A stretch of 64,000 nt of DNA from positions 48,215 to 112,214 of the forward strand of contig JAZURE010000064.1 in assembly GCA_045606045.1 (NCBI GenBank), in the 5' to 3' direction. Each line of letters begins with the position of its first letter. Positions within the stretch are counted from its first letter, which is position 1. Of this stretch, positions 40,510-49,779 are shown in pieces. The DNA comes from RGIG8748 sp045606045. Lineage in GTDB: Bacteria > Bacillota > Clostridia > UMGS1810. The position numbers and the translations under genes are program-made. The notes below the pieces were generated by a model. It saw nothing but the letters and a program-made list of their open reading frames with translations. It had not been told where the DNA came from and searched no databases.

Positions 40510-42159
40510 TTAGCCAATTTTAAAGGAATCTTTTAATGTAGCGGTAAGATTGAATATAACATTGTCCTCTTTGGAGTATTTATCTACGGTAAAATAGCCG
40601 TTTCGCATAAACTGGAAGCTGTCGCCTATCTTTGCATCCTTTAAGTCTGCATCTATCTTGCAGTCTTTCTTAACTACAAGTGATTCGGGATTTAAGTTTT
40701 CCAGATAGTCCTCAAGGTCGCCCGGATTGGATGTCAAAAAGAGCTTGTCATACATATTCACAGTAGCATTTAAGCAGTTATTTGCATCTACCCACTGTAT
40801 TGTACCCTTTACCTTTCTGCCGTCGGGAGAATTACCGCCCTTAGAAAGCGGGTCATAGGTGCAGATGAGTTCTGTAACCTCACCCTTTTCATCCTTTACA
40901 ATTTCCTTTACCTTTATAAAGTAAGCACCCTTAAGTCTTACCTCGTTATCGGGAGTAAGTCTCTTGTAGCCCTTTACGGGGACTTCCATGAAATCTTCTT
41001 TTTCGATGTAGATATTCTTAGAAAAAGACACATTCTTTGTTCCTGCGTTTTCGTCGTTGGGGTTTATCTCTACAGAAAGAAGCTCGCTTTCATCGTCGGG
41101 GTAGTTTTCTATGGTAACCTTTAAGGGGTTAAGAACTGCCATTGCACGGGGCGCATTCATATTGAGGTTTTCCCTTACGCAGTGCTCAAGCATTCCGAAG
41201 TCTATTACACTAAATGCCTTTGCCACACCTATACGCTCTACAAAATCTATAAGAGCCTCTGCAGGATATCCCCTTCTTCTCATACCGCAGATTGTGGACA
41301 TTCTGGGGTCGTCCCATCCGTCTACAATGCCGTCCTTAACAAGCTTTAAGCACTTTCTCTTACTTGTAAGAGTGTTTGTAAGATTTAATCTTGCAAACTC
41401 TATCTGTCTTGAGGGTACGGGGTAATCGCACGCCTTGAGCACCCAGTCATAAAGTGGTCTGTGGTCCTCGAATTCCAATGAACAAAGGGAGTGTGTTACA
41501 CCCTCTGCAGTATCGGAAATGGGGTGTGCAAAATCATACATGGGGTATACACACCACTTATCACCCGTGCGGTGATGGGTAGCATGAAGAACTCTGTATA
41601 TTACGGGGTCTCGCATGTTGATATTGCCCGAGGACATATCTATCTTGGCGCGAAGAACCTTTGAGCCTGTTTCAAATTCACCGTCCGTCATTCTCTTAAA
41701 GAGGTCAAGGTTTTCCTCTACACTTCTGTTACGGTAGGGGCTCTCCCTGCCGGGCTCTGTGAGGGTACCTCTGTACTCTCGGATTTCGTCTGCGGTAAGG
41801 TCATCCACATAGGCGAGTCCTTTTTTTATAAGCTTTATTGCACATTCGTATATCTCGGGGAAATAGTCCGAGGCATAGTACACATTGTCCCAGTTAAAAC
41901 CAAGCCACTTTATGTCCTCCATGATGGAATCCACATACTCTACATCCTCTTTTGTGGGGTTGGTATCGTCAAGACGGAGATTGCATGTACCGCCGTACTT
42001 TTTGGCGGTGGAAAAGTCTATATTTATAGCCTTGACATGACCTATGTGGAGATAGCCGTTTGGCTCGGGCGGAAATCTTGTCTGTACCTTGTCGTACACC
42101 TTTTCCGCAAGGTCCTTATCTATGGCATCGTGTATAAAGTTAGAAACAGGTGCTTCCAT
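40510..42159 (-). CDS. glnS: Glutaminyl-tRNA synthetase
   Basis: A 549-residue class I synthetase. The HIGH region reads FPPEPNGYLHIGHVKAINID, the KMSKS-like loop is LTNTLTSKRKCLKLVKDG, and WDDPRMSTICGMRRRGYPAE is the GlnRS-specific follow-on, with the GlnRS anticodon-binding C-terminal domain after about residue 345. It charges tRNA-Gln directly. Many Firmicutes lack GlnRS and use GatCAB transamidation instead. It overlaps the gltX stop by one base (TAATG) behind GGAGCGATTTCA. Confidence 0.96.
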   Translation of the reverse strand: MEAPVSNFIHDAIDKDLAEKVYDKVQTRFPPEPNGYLHIGHVKAINIDFSTAKKYGGTCNLRLDDTNPTKEDVEYVDSIMEDIKWLGFNWDNVYYASDYFPEIYECAIKLIKKGLAYVDDLTADEIREYRGTLTEPGRESPYRNRSVEENLDLFKRMTDGEFETGSKVLRAKIDMSSGNINMRDPVIYRVLHATHHRTGDKWCVYPMYDFAHPISDTAEGVTHSLCSLEFEDHRPLYDWVLKACDYPVPSRQIEFARLNLTNTLTSKRKCLKLVKDGIVDGWDDPRMSTICGMRRRGYPAEALIDFVERIGVAKAFSVIDFGMLEHCVRENLNMNAPRAMAVLNPLKVTIENYPDDESELLSVEINPNDENAGTKNVSFSKNIYIEKEDFMEVPVKGYKRLTPDNEVRLKGAYFIKVKEIVKDEKGEVTELICTYDPLSKGGNSPDGRKVKGTIQWVDANNCLNATVNMYDKLFLTSNPGDLEDYLENLNPESLVVKKDCKIDADLKDAKIGDSFQFMRNGYFTVDKYSKEDNVIFNLTATLKDSFKIG

Positions 42160-43811
42160 TATGAAATCGCTCCTTTATAAGCTGAAATTCTCTCTAAAAC
42201 TCTGTCGCGTCCCAATGTCTTCATAATTGAATACAAATCGGGCGACTTTGTTCTGCCTGTAACAGCAACCCTTATTATATTGCTCACATCGCCCACATGG
42301 CCTTTGTAGCTTTCGGGATTTGCCTTATACTCTTTAACCTCACGGGCAAAGCCGCCACTTTCGGCAAGATCCTTTAAGGTATTAAACCACTCGTTATTAT
42401 CACAATTTTCATCGTACATATCCATGTACTGTGTAAGAATTGAAATTATATCTTCTTTGGATACATTCTCTATAGTATCGTATTCGCCTGTAAACAGCTC
42501 ATCAAACATAAATGAAAATGCTCCGCGTACCTCCGACCACTTGCCTATATCCTTACGGGGTTTATCGGGGTTGCGGTCAAAACCAAACATTGCCACAGAG
42601 TAGTCCTTGTCCCTTGTAAGAAGAGTATAAAGCTCGCTGTCGTACTTCTTTGCCCAGTCTGTTGCAAGCTCATAAACCTTTTCGGCAGTAAATGAGCCGA
42701 TTTTGTTCTTGCATATATCGTTTAATTTAACAAGGTCAAAGAGCGCTCCCGAATTACTCATCTTGTTCATTTCGAGTTTAAAATCTGTCCATGGTGCATT
42801 TTTATTTGCACGGCGGAAATCCTCAAAGGTGTAGTTTGCAAGATTTAAAAGATATTCTATAACACCATCTACGGGATAACCCTCATCGGAATACCACGAA
42901 ACTGCTGCCTCGGGGTCCTTGCGCTTGGATATCTTGCGCTTGCCTCCGTCATCTTCCTTCATAATAGGTGCTATATGCGCATACTTGGGAGGCTTGATTC
43001 CGAGCATTGCAAACATCTGCAGGTGAATTGGAACTGACGATATCCATTCGTCACCTCTTATAACATTGGTTGTACCCATAAGATAATCATCCACAACATG
43101 AGCAAAGTGATATGTGGGTATTCCATCAGACTTTAATATAACAACATCTACTATATTTTCGGGAAGCTCTATCTTTCCTCGTATACCATCCTTGTAGGAA
43201 ATTCTTCTTTCTTCGCTTCCCATGGATTTAAGTCTTAATACATAGCTTTTGCCGCTTTTGATATTTTCTTCTATTTCCTCAAAGCTCAAATTACGGCAAT
43301 ATGCGTGCTTACCGTGGTAGCCGGGGAGAATCTTTTCTGCCTCCTGCTCCTCGCGGATTTTGGCAAGTGTTTCCTCCGAGCAGAAGCAGGGGTATGCCAT
43401 ACCATCTTCTACAAGCTTCTTGGCAAAACACTGATAAATTGCAGCTCTTTCGCTCTGCTTGTACGGACCGTAGTCTCCGCACTGGGTATCAAAGTCCACA
43501 AAACCCTCGTCTATGGTGATGCCAAACGCCTTTAAGCCCTCTATAATCTTGGAAACACCGTCATCCACCTCACGCTTTTTGTCGGTGTCCTCTATTCTAA
43601 GTATAAATTTACCGCCGCTTTGATGTGCTATCCTCTCGGATATGAGAGATGCAAAAAGACCGCCTATGTGCAAAAAGCCCGTAGGACTGGGGGCAAAACG
43701 GGTAATCTTGGCTTCTTCGCCAAGGTTTCTTTTGGGATATAGTGCTTCATAATCCGCTATGGTTTTGTCTATGTGCGGAAAAAGAAGTCCGGAAAGTTTT
43801 TTGTAATCCAT
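42159..43811 (-). CDS. gltX: Glutamyl-tRNA synthetase
   Basis: A 550-residue class I synthetase with ITRFAPSPTGFLHIGGLFAS (HIGH), FILRIEDTDKKREVDDG, GIPTYHFAHVVDDYLMGTTN, RGDEWISSVPIHLQMF and the KMSKS variant GGKRKISKRKDPEAAVSW. It is longer than the common bacterial form of about 480 residues. ATG 43811 is preferred over an ATG three codons earlier because AAAGG stands 8 bp before it. It probably cotranscribes with glnS from the promoter upstream. Confidence 0.95.
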   Translation of the reverse strand: MDYKKLSGLLFPHIDKTIADYEALYPKRNLGEEAKITRFAPSPTGFLHIGGLFASLISERIAHQSGGKFILRIEDTDKKREVDDGVSKIIEGLKAFGITIDEGFVDFDTQCGDYGPYKQSERAAIYQCFAKKLVEDGMAYPCFCSEETLAKIREEQEAEKILPGYHGKHAYCRNLSFEEIEENIKSGKSYVLRLKSMGSEERRISYKDGIRGKIELPENIVDVVILKSDGIPTYHFAHVVDDYLMGTTNVIRGDEWISSVPIHLQMFAMLGIKPPKYAHIAPIMKEDDGGKRKISKRKDPEAAVSWYSDEGYPVDGVIEYLLNLANYTFEDFRRANKNAPWTDFKLEMNKMSNSGALFDLVKLNDICKNKIGSFTAEKVYELATDWAKKYDSELYTLLTRDKDYSVAMFGFDRNPDKPRKDIGKWSEVRGAFSFMFDELFTGEYDTIENVSKEDIISILTQYMDMYDENCDNNEWFNTLKDLAESGGFAREVKEYKANPESYKGHVGDVSNIIRVAVTGRTKSPDLYSIMKTLGRDRVLERISAYKGAIS

Positions 43812-43855
43812 TTGCGTCATCCTTTATTAAAATATAGCATAAAAATCTAATTTAT

Positions 43856-43884
43856 ATAATAACACAAAAATATTCCAATGTCAA
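43856..43884 (-). promoter_or_regulatory. Sigma-A type promoter for gltX-glnS
   Basis: On the minus strand TTGACA (43879-43884) and TATTAT (43856-43861) are 17 bp apart, 45 bp before the gltX start. Confidence 0.75.
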
Positions 43885-43892
43885 ACTAAGCA

Positions 43893-45128
43893 TCAATCAA
43901 TATCCAGCTTGGAATAAAGTATACTCTGACTCTTGTAAAGTCCGCTTTTTCCCGACATCATATAGCTTACTGCACACACAAGGCAGAACATGAGTATTGA
44001 GTCCGTACCGAAAATTTCCGCCGCAAGAAATACCGAAGCAAGCGGACAGTTTACCACACCGCAGAAAAGCGCTATAAAACCTATCGCTGCACCAATCGAT
44101 GCATCCATGCCTATAACCGGTGCCGCAACGCATCCGAATGCAGAGCCAACGAAAAATGCGGGAACGATTTCACCGCCCTTAAAGCCTGCGGCAAGGCTTA
44201 CCGCCGTAAACATGATTTTTAAAATAAATGCTTCGTATGACGCTTCGCCCTCCAGGGCTTTTGTTATAATATGCATACCTGCGCCGTTGTAATCGTATGT
44301 ATCAAAAGACCATGTAAGTCCAAGGACTAACGCACCGCCTAAAAATGCCCTTAAATATTTGTTGGGCACAAGTCTTTTTGCACCTTTTTCCATGGTGGCT
44401 ATAGTCTTACAGAACACGATGCTTAAAAATGCGCAAAGTATTGATAGTACAATTATCCTTACTACAAAAACGGGCGATGACATGTCGCACAGTACAGGTG
44501 CAAATCTTACGGGTGCTATACCGAGTGCCGTGCTTATGCCAAATGCAACAGCAGAAGAAAGCACACAGGGAAAGAGCGCCCCATAGTGCATACTGCCCAC
44601 CAAAGTAACCTCAAGTGCAAAAACCGATGCCGCAACAGGTGTACCGAAAAGTGCAGTAAACACCGCACTCATACCACTCATAACTGCTATCCTTATACCT
44701 GTGGGTTTAAGGTGAAAAAGTCTTCCTATACCGTAGCCGCAGCTTCCTCCAAGTTGGAGTGCCGCACCCTCTCTGCCTACTGATGCTCCCACAAGATGAC
44801 TTAGGGCAGAGCCTGTAAATATGAGAGGAAGCATGGGCAGTGGTACCTTTTTGTCCCCTCGCACAGAGTCAAATACACGGTCTGTATCCATAGGGGCGCT
44901 TTTCTTAAAAATTGCATAGAGCGACATCACACACAAAGCGCCTATAGGAAGAAAATAAATTATCCAGGTGTTTTCCGTCCTAAGCTGCGTAACCAAATCT
45001 ATGCACACATGGAATAAGCTCCCTGTAAATCCTCCCGCTATACCTGTAAGTAAAGCAATTAAAAGCCCTTTTGCAAGGGCTTTTGTATGTTCTTTTATAT
45101 TTTTTGTCGTTTGTTTTAATAAATTCAT
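43893..45128 (-). CDS. CLC-family anion channel/transporter
   Basis: A 411-residue polytopic membrane protein of the CLC fold. The second CLC motif appears as GASVGREGAALQLGGSCGYG, with alanine where Cl- members have GREGP; the first motif GSGIP is replaced by a region reading APMDTDRVFDSVRGDKKVP; and the third reads GFKGGEIVPAFFVGSAFG. This pattern is closer to the CLC-F/unusual bacterial branch than to classical chloride exchangers, so fluoride or another anion is possible. It follows the CPA2 antiporter by 5 bp. Confidence 0.87.
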   Translation of the reverse strand: MNLLKQTTKNIKEHTKALAKGLLIALLTGIAGGFTGSLFHVCIDLVTQLRTENTWIIYFLPIGALCVMSLYAIFKKSAPMDTDRVFDSVRGDKKVPLPMLPLIFTGSALSHLVGASVGREGAALQLGGSCGYGIGRLFHLKPTGIRIAVMSGMSAVFTALFGTPVAASVFALEVTLVGSMHYGALFPCVLSSAVAFGISTALGIAPVRFAPVLCDMSSPVFVVRIIVLSILCAFLSIVFCKTIATMEKGAKRLVPNKYLRAFLGGALVLGLTWSFDTYDYNGAGMHIITKALEGEASYEAFILKIMFTAVSLAAGFKGGEIVPAFFVGSAFGCVAAPVIGMDASIGAAIGFIALFCGVVNCPLASVFLAAEIFGTDSILMFCLVCAVSYMMSGKSGLYKSQSILYSKLDID

Positions 45129-45133
45129 TTTAA

Positions 45134-46426
45134 TTACCTTTTGTTCTTGGCTTCTTCAAGCTTAATATGACGGCGCATCTTAACCTCATTAGGCATAGAC
45201 TTAATGTCTCCTGCGGCAGTAAGTGCCATTCTTGTAAAGAGAGGTCCGAAGAGTTCATATATGAGAACTGCAAACAAGGTTATGTTTCTTATAAGATTAC
45301 CCTCGGCTCCAAGCTGCATTGCGGTAATTGTCATACCGAGAGCTACACCCGCCTGCGGAAGAAGCGTAATACCAAGGTACTTGCAAATAGAGCTTTCGCA
45401 CTTAACCCATTTTGCACTCATAAAGGAGCCTGTGTATTTTCCTATGGAACGGAACAAAATATAAACGATACCGATACCAACTATGGCTATATCTGTAAAT
45501 ACACCAAGCTCAAGCTCTGCACCGCTTATAACAAAGAAGAGTGCAAAAAGCGGAGATGTCCACTTATCCGAAGCTCCCATAAGGTCGTGTGAAAGTGAAC
45601 ATGTATTGCAGAACACAGTACCTAACATCATGCACACAAGAAGCGAAGAAAAGCTTACATGTACAGGTCCTATATGGAAGTCAAGCATAGCAAGCGATGC
45701 TGTAAGAAATACAAAAGCTATTGTAAGGTTCAATCTGTTTGTATTGGAATTAAAGAGCTTTTCGAGATATGTAAGTACTATTCCCATCACTGCACCAAGG
45801 CCAAGCGAAAGTACAATTTCCACCAAGGGATTTACCACTATGGATATAAGGTCAATATCGCCCGAATTTAAAGTTTTTGCTATACCAAACGATACTGCAA
45901 AAACTACAAGACCAACGGCATCGTCAAGAGCAACTATAGGAAGAAGAAGTCTTGTAAGGGGTCCGTCTGCCTTGTACTGACGCACAACCATAAGAGTTGC
46001 CGCAGGTGCTGTGGCAGTAGCTATGGCACCGAGTGTAATTGCCTGAGCAAGAGATATCTTGTCGGGCATCATAAAGTGCAAAGCAATAAGAACAGCATCC
46101 ACTAAAAGTGCCGCAACAAGTGCCTGAACTACACCTATTACAAGAGCCTGCTTTCCTGTTTTCTTAAGCTCGTCCACACGGAACTCATTTCCTATAGAAA
46201 AGGCAATAAACGCAAGCGCCACCTCGGATATGAGTGCAAGTCTTGATACTGCATCATGTGTATTAAAGCCAAGACCGTTTATGCCAAGTGCACCAAGACA
46301 GTAAGGTCCTATAAGCACACCTGCAATAAGATACGCAGTAACAGACGGAAGCTTTAAGGGCTTAAACGCTCTTGTCATAAGAAGTCCTGCAAGCAGGGCT
46401 ATGGATACAGATAGTAAAGTACTCAT
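45134..46426 (-). CDS. CPA2-type cation:proton antiporter
   Basis: A 430-residue membrane protein with about 12 helices (KefB/NapA-like Na+/H+ exchanger domain): LPSVTAYLIAGVLIGPYCLG near the N-terminus, LALIAFSIGNEF-like AFIAFSIGNEFRVDEL, ATATAPAATLMVVRQYKADG and VALDDAVGLVVFAVSFGIAK with the transport aspartates DD. There is no RCK/TrkA-N domain. It lies directly before the CLC-type gene, so a monovalent cation/proton and an anion transporter are made together, perhaps for pH or ion stress. Confidence 0.9.
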   Translation of the reverse strand: MSTLLSVSIALLAGLLMTRAFKPLKLPSVTAYLIAGVLIGPYCLGALGINGLGFNTHDAVSRLALISEVALAFIAFSIGNEFRVDELKKTGKQALVIGVVQALVAALLVDAVLIALHFMMPDKISLAQAITLGAIATATAPAATLMVVRQYKADGPLTRLLLPIVALDDAVGLVVFAVSFGIAKTLNSGDIDLISIVVNPLVEIVLSLGLGAVMGIVLTYLEKLFNSNTNRLNLTIAFVFLTASLAMLDFHIGPVHVSFSSLLVCMMLGTVFCNTCSLSHDLMGASDKWTSPLFALFFVISGAELELGVFTDIAIVGIGIVYILFRSIGKYTGSFMSAKWVKCESSICKYLGITLLPQAGVALGMTITAMQLGAEGNLIRNITLFAVLIYELFGPLFTRMALTAAGDIKSMPNEVKMRRHIKLEEAKNKR

Positions 46427-46458
46427 TTTTAAAACATCCTCTTTCTTAGAATTTCGCC

Positions 46459-46491
46459 AAAAAAACGCACGATGACATTATATCACCGTGC
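46459..46491 (-). terminator. Intrinsic terminator of the rnr-smpB unit
   Basis: On the minus strand GCACGGTGA and TCATCGTGC pair around a 7-base loop and are followed by GTTTTTTT. It lies 70 bp after the smpB stop. Confidence 0.85.
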
Positions 46492-46561
46492 TGTCAATAT
46501 TTCAACAATAATTTTTTATAAATCTTTTACGTTTTTTAACATTTTTTTGTGCACAAATAAA

Positions 46562-47029
46562 TCAGCGATTATATTCTTTTATTTTGCGGTCTATTCTGCG
46601 CTTTGCTTCTTTTTCCGCTATGGCATTCCTTTTATCATAGAGCTTTTTACCCTTGGCAAGTGCAAGCTCTATCTTAACCTTTGAACCCTTAAGATACACC
46701 TTGGTGGGTATAAGAGAATACCCGTCCTCTTTTACCTTGCCTATAAGACGGCGTATCTCCGCCTTGTGCATAAGGAGTTTGCGCTCTCTTAAGGGGTCTT
46801 TGTTAAAGATATTTCCCTTTTCGTAAGGACTTATGTGCATACCTATAAGCATTACCTCACCGCTTTGCACGGAAGCAAAGGAGTCCTTAAGGTTTACCTG
46901 CCCTGCCCTTATAGACTTAACCTCCGTGCCTGCAAGAGATATTCCGCACTCATAGGTTTCCTCTATAAAGTAGTCGTGATATGCTTTTTTGTTTTGTGAT
47001 ATTAGCTTAATGCTCTCTTTGTCTTCCAT
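46562..47029 (-). CDS. smpB: SsrA-binding protein SmpB
   Basis: A 155-residue RNA-binding protein that carries tmRNA to stalled ribosomes. Typical segments are NKKAYHDYFIEETYECGISL, GTEVKSIRAGQVNLKDSFAS and the C-terminal GKKLYDKRNAIAEKEAKRRI. ATG 47029 is preferred to an upstream GTG because AAGGTGA lies at the right distance. It follows rnr directly, the standard pairing of the trans-translation factor with RNase R. The ssrA gene itself is not in the window. Confidence 0.95.
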   Translation of the reverse strand: MEDKESIKLISQNKKAYHDYFIEETYECGISLAGTEVKSIRAGQVNLKDSFASVQSGEVMLIGMHISPYEKGNIFNKDPLRERKLLMHKAEIRRLIGKVKEDGYSLIPTKVYLKGSKVKIELALAKGKKLYDKRNAIAEKEAKRRIDRKIKEYNR

Positions 47030-47034
47030 ATAAG

Positions 47035-49131
47035 TCACCTTAGTTCAAAATTTATATTTCCGCTCTGCATGTCTGCAGATGCTACAATAATATCCACGCT
47101 GTCGCCTATGCGGTATGACTTGCCAGTGCGCTCGCCCGTAAGCGAGAGGTCTTTAGAGTCGAACACATAGTAATCGTCTCTTAAATCAGAAAGCCGCACG
47201 AGCCCCTCTATGCCGTTTTCAAGCTGGGCATAAAAGCCGAAATTCGTGCAGGAGCTTATGATAGCACTGCACTCATCACCTATATGCGAGTGCATATATT
47301 CTGCCTTTTTGATATCATCCGCCTCGCGCTCCGCTTCCATTGCTCCAAGCTCGGTTTCGCTTGATTTTACGGAAACCTCAGCCACAAACTTCTTGTAGTA
47401 CCTTGCTCTTTTTTCTGAAATACCGCAGGAAATGAATTCCTTTATAATCCTGTGTATAGCAAGGTCGGGATAGCGCCTTATGGGCGATGTAAAATGGCAA
47501 TAGTACTTAAACGAAAGTCCAAAATGCCCAAGGCACTCATGGCTGTATTTGGCTTTCATAAGCGAACGAAGCATAACCTTATTTACAATAAGCTCTTCCC
47601 TCTTGCCCTTTACCTCATTTACGATTTTTGCATACTCACCCGGGTGGGCACTGTGCGAAAGATGGTAGCCCATATTGGATGCAAAATCATTGAATGCACG
47701 AATTTTGTCCGAAGACGGTTTCTCGTGAATTCTGTATACAAAGGGGATTTCCGTCCAGAAAAACTGCTCTGCAACAACCTTATTTGCAAGAAGCATAAAT
47801 TCTTCTATAATTTTATTTGATACACCGCTGTAGTGCTTGTACACATCTACAGCTCTGCCGTTCTCGTCGGTTATAATTTTAATTTCGGGGAAGTCGAAGT
47901 CTATACTGCCCTGTGACATTCGTTTGGTACGGAGTATACCCGAAAGAGTCTCCATGGCTTTAAGTTCATCTGCTATATGACTGTACTTTTGTGTAAGCTT
48001 ACTGTCACCCTCCAGAATTGCCGTTACATCATCGTATGTCATGCGTTCGCATGAGCATATTATTCCTTCGCAAATTTCGTGGTCTGTCACTTCGCCGTTT
48101 TCGTTTATTTTCATTACAACAGACAGTGTGAGCCTGTCCTCACGGGGATTTAAACTGCATATTCCGTTGGAAAGCTTTTTGGGAAGCATGGGTACCACAC
48201 TGCCGGGAAAATACACGCTTGTTCCTCTGGAAAGCGCCTCCTTGTCGAGAGGACTTCCCTCTGTAACATAGTGGGTAACATCGGCAATATGGACGCCCAA
48301 GGTGTATATACCGTCCTCGTATTTTATGCCTACAGCATCGTCAAAATCACGGCTGTCTGTACCGTCTATGGTAAAAATTTTTTCTCCCCGAAAATCCGTT
48401 CTTGATGCTATATCCGCCTCGGATATGGTGTCATTTATATTGTCACATTGCAGGGTAACTCTCGGCGGAAATTCTTCCCTAAGACCGTGGGCACGCATTA
48501 CAGAAAGCATATCCACTCCTTTTGCATCGGGGAAGCCGAGAACCTCGGCTATTTCGCCCTCGGGCTTGGAATTGTACTTTTTGGGGTCGTGCCACTTGGT
48601 AATACGGGCAACCACCTTCTGACCGCTACGGGCATTTAAAAATCTTTTCTTGGATATGAATATATCAAACGGTATCTTTTCGTCATCGGGAATTACAAAG
48701 CCGAAATTACGGCTGTTTTCAAAGGTACCTACCACAAGATCGGTTTTTCTTTTTATAATCCTTACAACTCTGCACTCGGGTCCTCTCTCAGTTTTAGCCA
48801 AAGGCTCTGCCAGAACGGTGTCGCCGTTTAGCGCTCCGCCAAGGTGTGACGGGGGTATGAATATATCCTCTCTGTCCTCTCTTTCGAGAAAGCCGAAGCC
48901 ACCTCTTGCAAGAGCTACACTTCCCTTAAGATAACCTAATTTTTCGGGCGAGGCGTACTTTTTCTTGGATGTCTTTATGATTGAATATTCTTTTACAAGC
49001 TCATCCAATATAAGCATAAGTTCCTCTCTGTCATCGAAAGGGATGCCCAGCATGAGCATTATTTCCTCTATATTTACCGGAGGATAGCTTTCGTCTGACA
49101 AAAAGTTTAATATAGTTTGTTTTCTATCCAT
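47035..49131 (-). CDS. rnr: Ribonuclease R
   Basis: A 698-residue 3'-5' exoribonuclease. After an N-terminal winged-helix region come cold-shock domains (GSVALARGGFGFLEREDRED), the RNB catalytic domain with IFTIDGTDSRDFDDAVGI (metal-binding aspartates) and LGHFGLSFKYYCHFTSPIRR, and a C-terminal S1 domain (CTNFGFYAQLENGIEGLVRL). It degrades structured RNA and mRNAs released by trans-translation with SmpB, encoded next. AAGAGGTAAAA precedes the ATG. Confidence 0.95.
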   Translation of the reverse strand: MDRKQTILNFLSDESYPPVNIEEIMLMLGIPFDDREELMLILDELVKEYSIIKTSKKKYASPEKLGYLKGSVALARGGFGFLEREDREDIFIPPSHLGGALNGDTVLAEPLAKTERGPECRVVRIIKRKTDLVVGTFENSRNFGFVIPDDEKIPFDIFISKKRFLNARSGQKVVARITKWHDPKKYNSKPEGEIAEVLGFPDAKGVDMLSVMRAHGLREEFPPRVTLQCDNINDTISEADIASRTDFRGEKIFTIDGTDSRDFDDAVGIKYEDGIYTLGVHIADVTHYVTEGSPLDKEALSRGTSVYFPGSVVPMLPKKLSNGICSLNPREDRLTLSVVMKINENGEVTDHEICEGIICSCERMTYDDVTAILEGDSKLTQKYSHIADELKAMETLSGILRTKRMSQGSIDFDFPEIKIITDENGRAVDVYKHYSGVSNKIIEEFMLLANKVVAEQFFWTEIPFVYRIHEKPSSDKIRAFNDFASNMGYHLSHSAHPGEYAKIVNEVKGKREELIVNKVMLRSLMKAKYSHECLGHFGLSFKYYCHFTSPIRRYPDLAIHRIIKEFISCGISEKRARYYKKFVAEVSVKSSETELGAMEAEREADDIKKAEYMHSHIGDECSAIISSCTNFGFYAQLENGIEGLVRLSDLRDDYYVFDSKDLSLTGERTGKSYRIGDSVDIIVASADMQSGNINFELR

Positions 49132-49188
49132 TTTTACCTCTTATATCTTTTTATCAAAAGTATTCCCAAAAAGCCCTTGAATCATAAT

Positions 49189-49716
49189 TTATTTTTTTAT
49201 GTAGTCTATAAGCTCTCCTATTGCCGTCTTGTCTGTATAATCTCCGTCACAGTCGCAAAGGTCTATAAGGAGCTTTTCCATCTCGGTTGGGTTTTGCTTT
49301 CCCGACATAAGCTTTTTAAGACTCTTTATAGCAGTTCTGTGCACAACGGAAAGCTCGGAAACTACCATCTTGCCAAGGAAATTAAACACCTTAATTTCCT
49401 TTGGAAGACCTTTTTTAAAGTTCTTTTCTATTACAAGCTTATCATAATAATCTCTGCAATCTATCGGAGTAATTCCTGTGGTATATACGGCAATTTTTTT
49501 GTCTTTCAATACATCGAGGTTTTTTGTAATAAGGCTTACCCCTGCAATTACCTCAGCATAGAGCCCTCCGCCGTATATGATGGTATCGTAGTCTTTTAGG
49601 TCTTCTGCCCTGATATCCCTTACATCTACTGCCTCGCATGAAAGTTCATCCGCTATCCACTGGGCATATGTTCTGGTAGACCCGTACTTTGATTTATATA
49701 TAACTATTGCTTTCAA
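49189..49716 (-). CDS. Flavodoxin-domain protein
   Basis: A 175-residue flavodoxin-fold protein starting AIVIYKSKYGSTRTYAQWIA, the FMN phosphate loop, followed by YDTIIYGGGLYAEVIAG and KIAVYTTGITP. The family includes protoporphyrinogen-oxidase-like (HemG) and other short flavodoxins; an electron-transfer role is likely. The start is TTG at 49716, with CGGAGATGATGGC upstream, an unusual start codon. It stands 57 bp ahead of rnr and may be cotranscribed with it. Confidence 0.87.
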   Translation of the reverse strand: MKAIVIYKSKYGSTRTYAQWIADELSCEAVDVRDIRAEDLKDYDTIIYGGGLYAEVIAGVSLITKNLDVLKDKKIAVYTTGITPIDCRDYYDKLVIEKNFKKGLPKEIKVFNFLGKMVVSELSVVHRTAIKSLKKLMSGKQNPTEMEKLLIDLCDCDGDYTDKTAIGELIDYIKK

Positions 49717-49779
49717 GCCATCATCTCCGATTTGATGTTTTTTGTGAAATTATATGAACGGTTTTGACATTATATTCTG

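Noticed and set aside
49735..49775. Promoter upstream of the flavodoxin gene
   Set aside because: Two TATAAT-like boxes exist but neither has an acceptable -35 at 16-18 bp.
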